Positions 4,627-5,375 of a stretch of 5,375 nt of DNA are shown here, one piece after another. Position numbers and translations under genes: made by a program. The notes beneath the pieces were generated by a model. It did no database searches, was not told the origin of the DNA, and worked only from the letters and a program-made list of their open reading frames with translations. The DNA is from Paracoccaceae bacterium (GTDB lineage Bacteria > Pseudomonadota > Alphaproteobacteria > Rhodobacterales > Rhodobacteraceae). The first letter of the stretch is position 1. Every line of letters starts with the position of its first letter. Where the stretch lies: positions 1-5,375 of the forward strand of contig SBFT01000008.1 in assembly GCA_006227805.1 (NCBI GenBank). The letters run 5' to 3'.

Positions 4627-5375
4627 TCAGAGAATCGCAATCGGAAGGCAGAGCGCCAGCGCCAGGACCCAGGTCCGCCACAGCAGGCGCACGGCGGCGT
4701 CGATGTCGTCCGCGCCCGCGTCGCGGCGCGCATCGCCATTGACCCAGGCCAGATCGCGCAAGTGCCCGTCATAGACGCGCGGCCCCGCCAGCGCGACGCC
4801 CAGGGCGCGCGACATGGCGGCCTCGGGCCAGCCCGCATTGGGCGATCGGTGGCGGTTCGCGTCGGCAACGATCGCCCGCCAGTCGCCCCGCGCCCCGCCC
4901 ACGGCCCAGATCATCAGCGCGGTCAGCCGCGCCGGGATCAGGTTCAGCCCGTCGTCGAGGCGCGCGGCGGCCCAGCCGAAGGCCTCGTGCCGTTCGGTGC
5001 GATAGCCGACCATGCTGTCGGCGGTGTTGACGATCTTGTAGACGAGGATCCCGGGCAGCCCGCCCACGAGGAACCAGAAGGCGGGGGCGATGACCCCGTC
5101 CGACAGGTTCTCGGAGGCGCTTTCGATGGCGGCGCGGGCGATGTCGGATTCCTGCATCGCGCCCGTCTCGCGCGAGACGATGCGCGCCACCATGCGCCGC
5201 CCGTCGCCCGTGGACAGGCGCAGCGCGTCGGCCACGGCGGCGACATGCTGAACCAGGGATTTCTGCGCCAGAAGGATCGCCGCGACGACGACCTGCACCA
5301 CCGGCCCGCCCAGCGACAGGACCCACCCCAGCGCATAGGCCGCAAGGACCAGTGCTGCGACCATCGCCACGCCCT
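4627..5375 (-). CDS. cbiB/cobD: Adenosylcobinamide-phosphate synthase, CbiB/CobD family (5' end cut by right edge)
   Basis: Integral membrane enzyme of cobalamin synthesis that joins adenosylcobyric acid to an aminopropanol (phosphate) side chain, giving adenosylcobinamide (phosphate). The visible 248 residues are the larger part of a family about 300-320 long; roughly the first 60 residues are missing, so the true start is outside the window and any in-frame GTG or ATG near the edge is internal. The signature block is clear: ESASENLSDGVIAPAFWF, then GGLPGILVYKIVNTADSMVGYR, then FGWAAARLDDGLNLIPARLTA (about 5120-4920). Hydrophobic membrane segments lie near the visible start, at VVQVVVAAILLA, at VIAPAFWFLVGGLPGILV, at ALMIWAV, and at the C-terminal WVLALALCLPIAIL. 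The protein ends soon after that last segment. The transglycosylase gene follows on the same strand after 42 bases, but there is no functional link known. The name cobD means different enzymes in different organisms; here it is the CbiB equivalent. Confidence 0.93.
   Translation of the reverse strand, partial: GVAMVAALVLAAYALGWVLSLGGPVVQVVVAAILLAQKSLVQHVAAVADALRLSTGDGRRMVARIVSRETGAMQESDIARAAIESASENLSDGVIAPAFWFLVGGLPGILVYKIVNTADSMVGYRTERHEAFGWAAARLDDGLNLIPARLTALMIWAVGGARGDWRAIVADANRHRSPNAGWPEAAMSRALGVALAGPRVYDGHLRDLAWVNGDARRDAGADDIDAAVRLLWRTWVLALALCLPIAIL

Noticed and set aside
4627..5370. GTG at 5370-5368 as the start of the CbiB/CobD gene
   Set aside because: The frame continues open to the window edge and the family has about 60 more residues at its N-terminus, so this codon is internal.

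Overview
The window is GC-rich, gene-dense chromosomal DNA that looks like an alphaproteobacterium of the Rhodobacter/Paracoccus group (Rhodobacteraceae sensu lato). That placement is inferred from the codon bias towards G/C in third positions, the Rhodobacter-like ClpS sequence and the type of neighbouring genes; it is not proven. Seven protein-coding genes are supported and no RNA genes, insertion sequences, CRISPR arrays or prophage remnants are visible.

Layout. The left end (minus strand) holds the first 75 codons of a serine D-Ala-D-Ala carboxypeptidase (penicillin-binding protein 5/6 type), running off the window. Upstream of it, on the same strand and separated by about 200 bases, is a HAD-superfamily hydrolase. 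A short divergent, relatively AT-rich region (about 1132-1208) separates this from a plus-strand block: clpS (N-end-rule adaptor of ClpAP), then nine bases later an RsmC-type class I methyltransferase, then 42 bases later a short-chain dehydrogenase/reductase (SDR). The SDR converges, with only seven bases between stop codons, on a minus-strand MltB-type lytic murein transglycosylase. Upstream of that, on the same strand, is a cobalamin-pathway adenosylcobinamide-phosphate synthase (CbiB/CobD family), cut by the right edge.

How the genes relate. The two ends carry cell-wall enzymes (carboxypeptidase and lytic transglycosylase), the centre carries protein quality control (ClpS) and a probable rRNA modification enzyme, and the right end carries a B12 biosynthesis gene. 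I see no sign that they form one pathway; this looks like ordinary core chromosome.

I did not find an undescribed system. The observation most worth following is the SDR: it has a good Rossmann fold signature and the catalytic Asn, Ser and Tyr, but the active-site lysine of YxxxK is a serine and the NNAG motif is degenerate. A small in-frame 12-base tandem duplication also lies just before its active-site serine strand.
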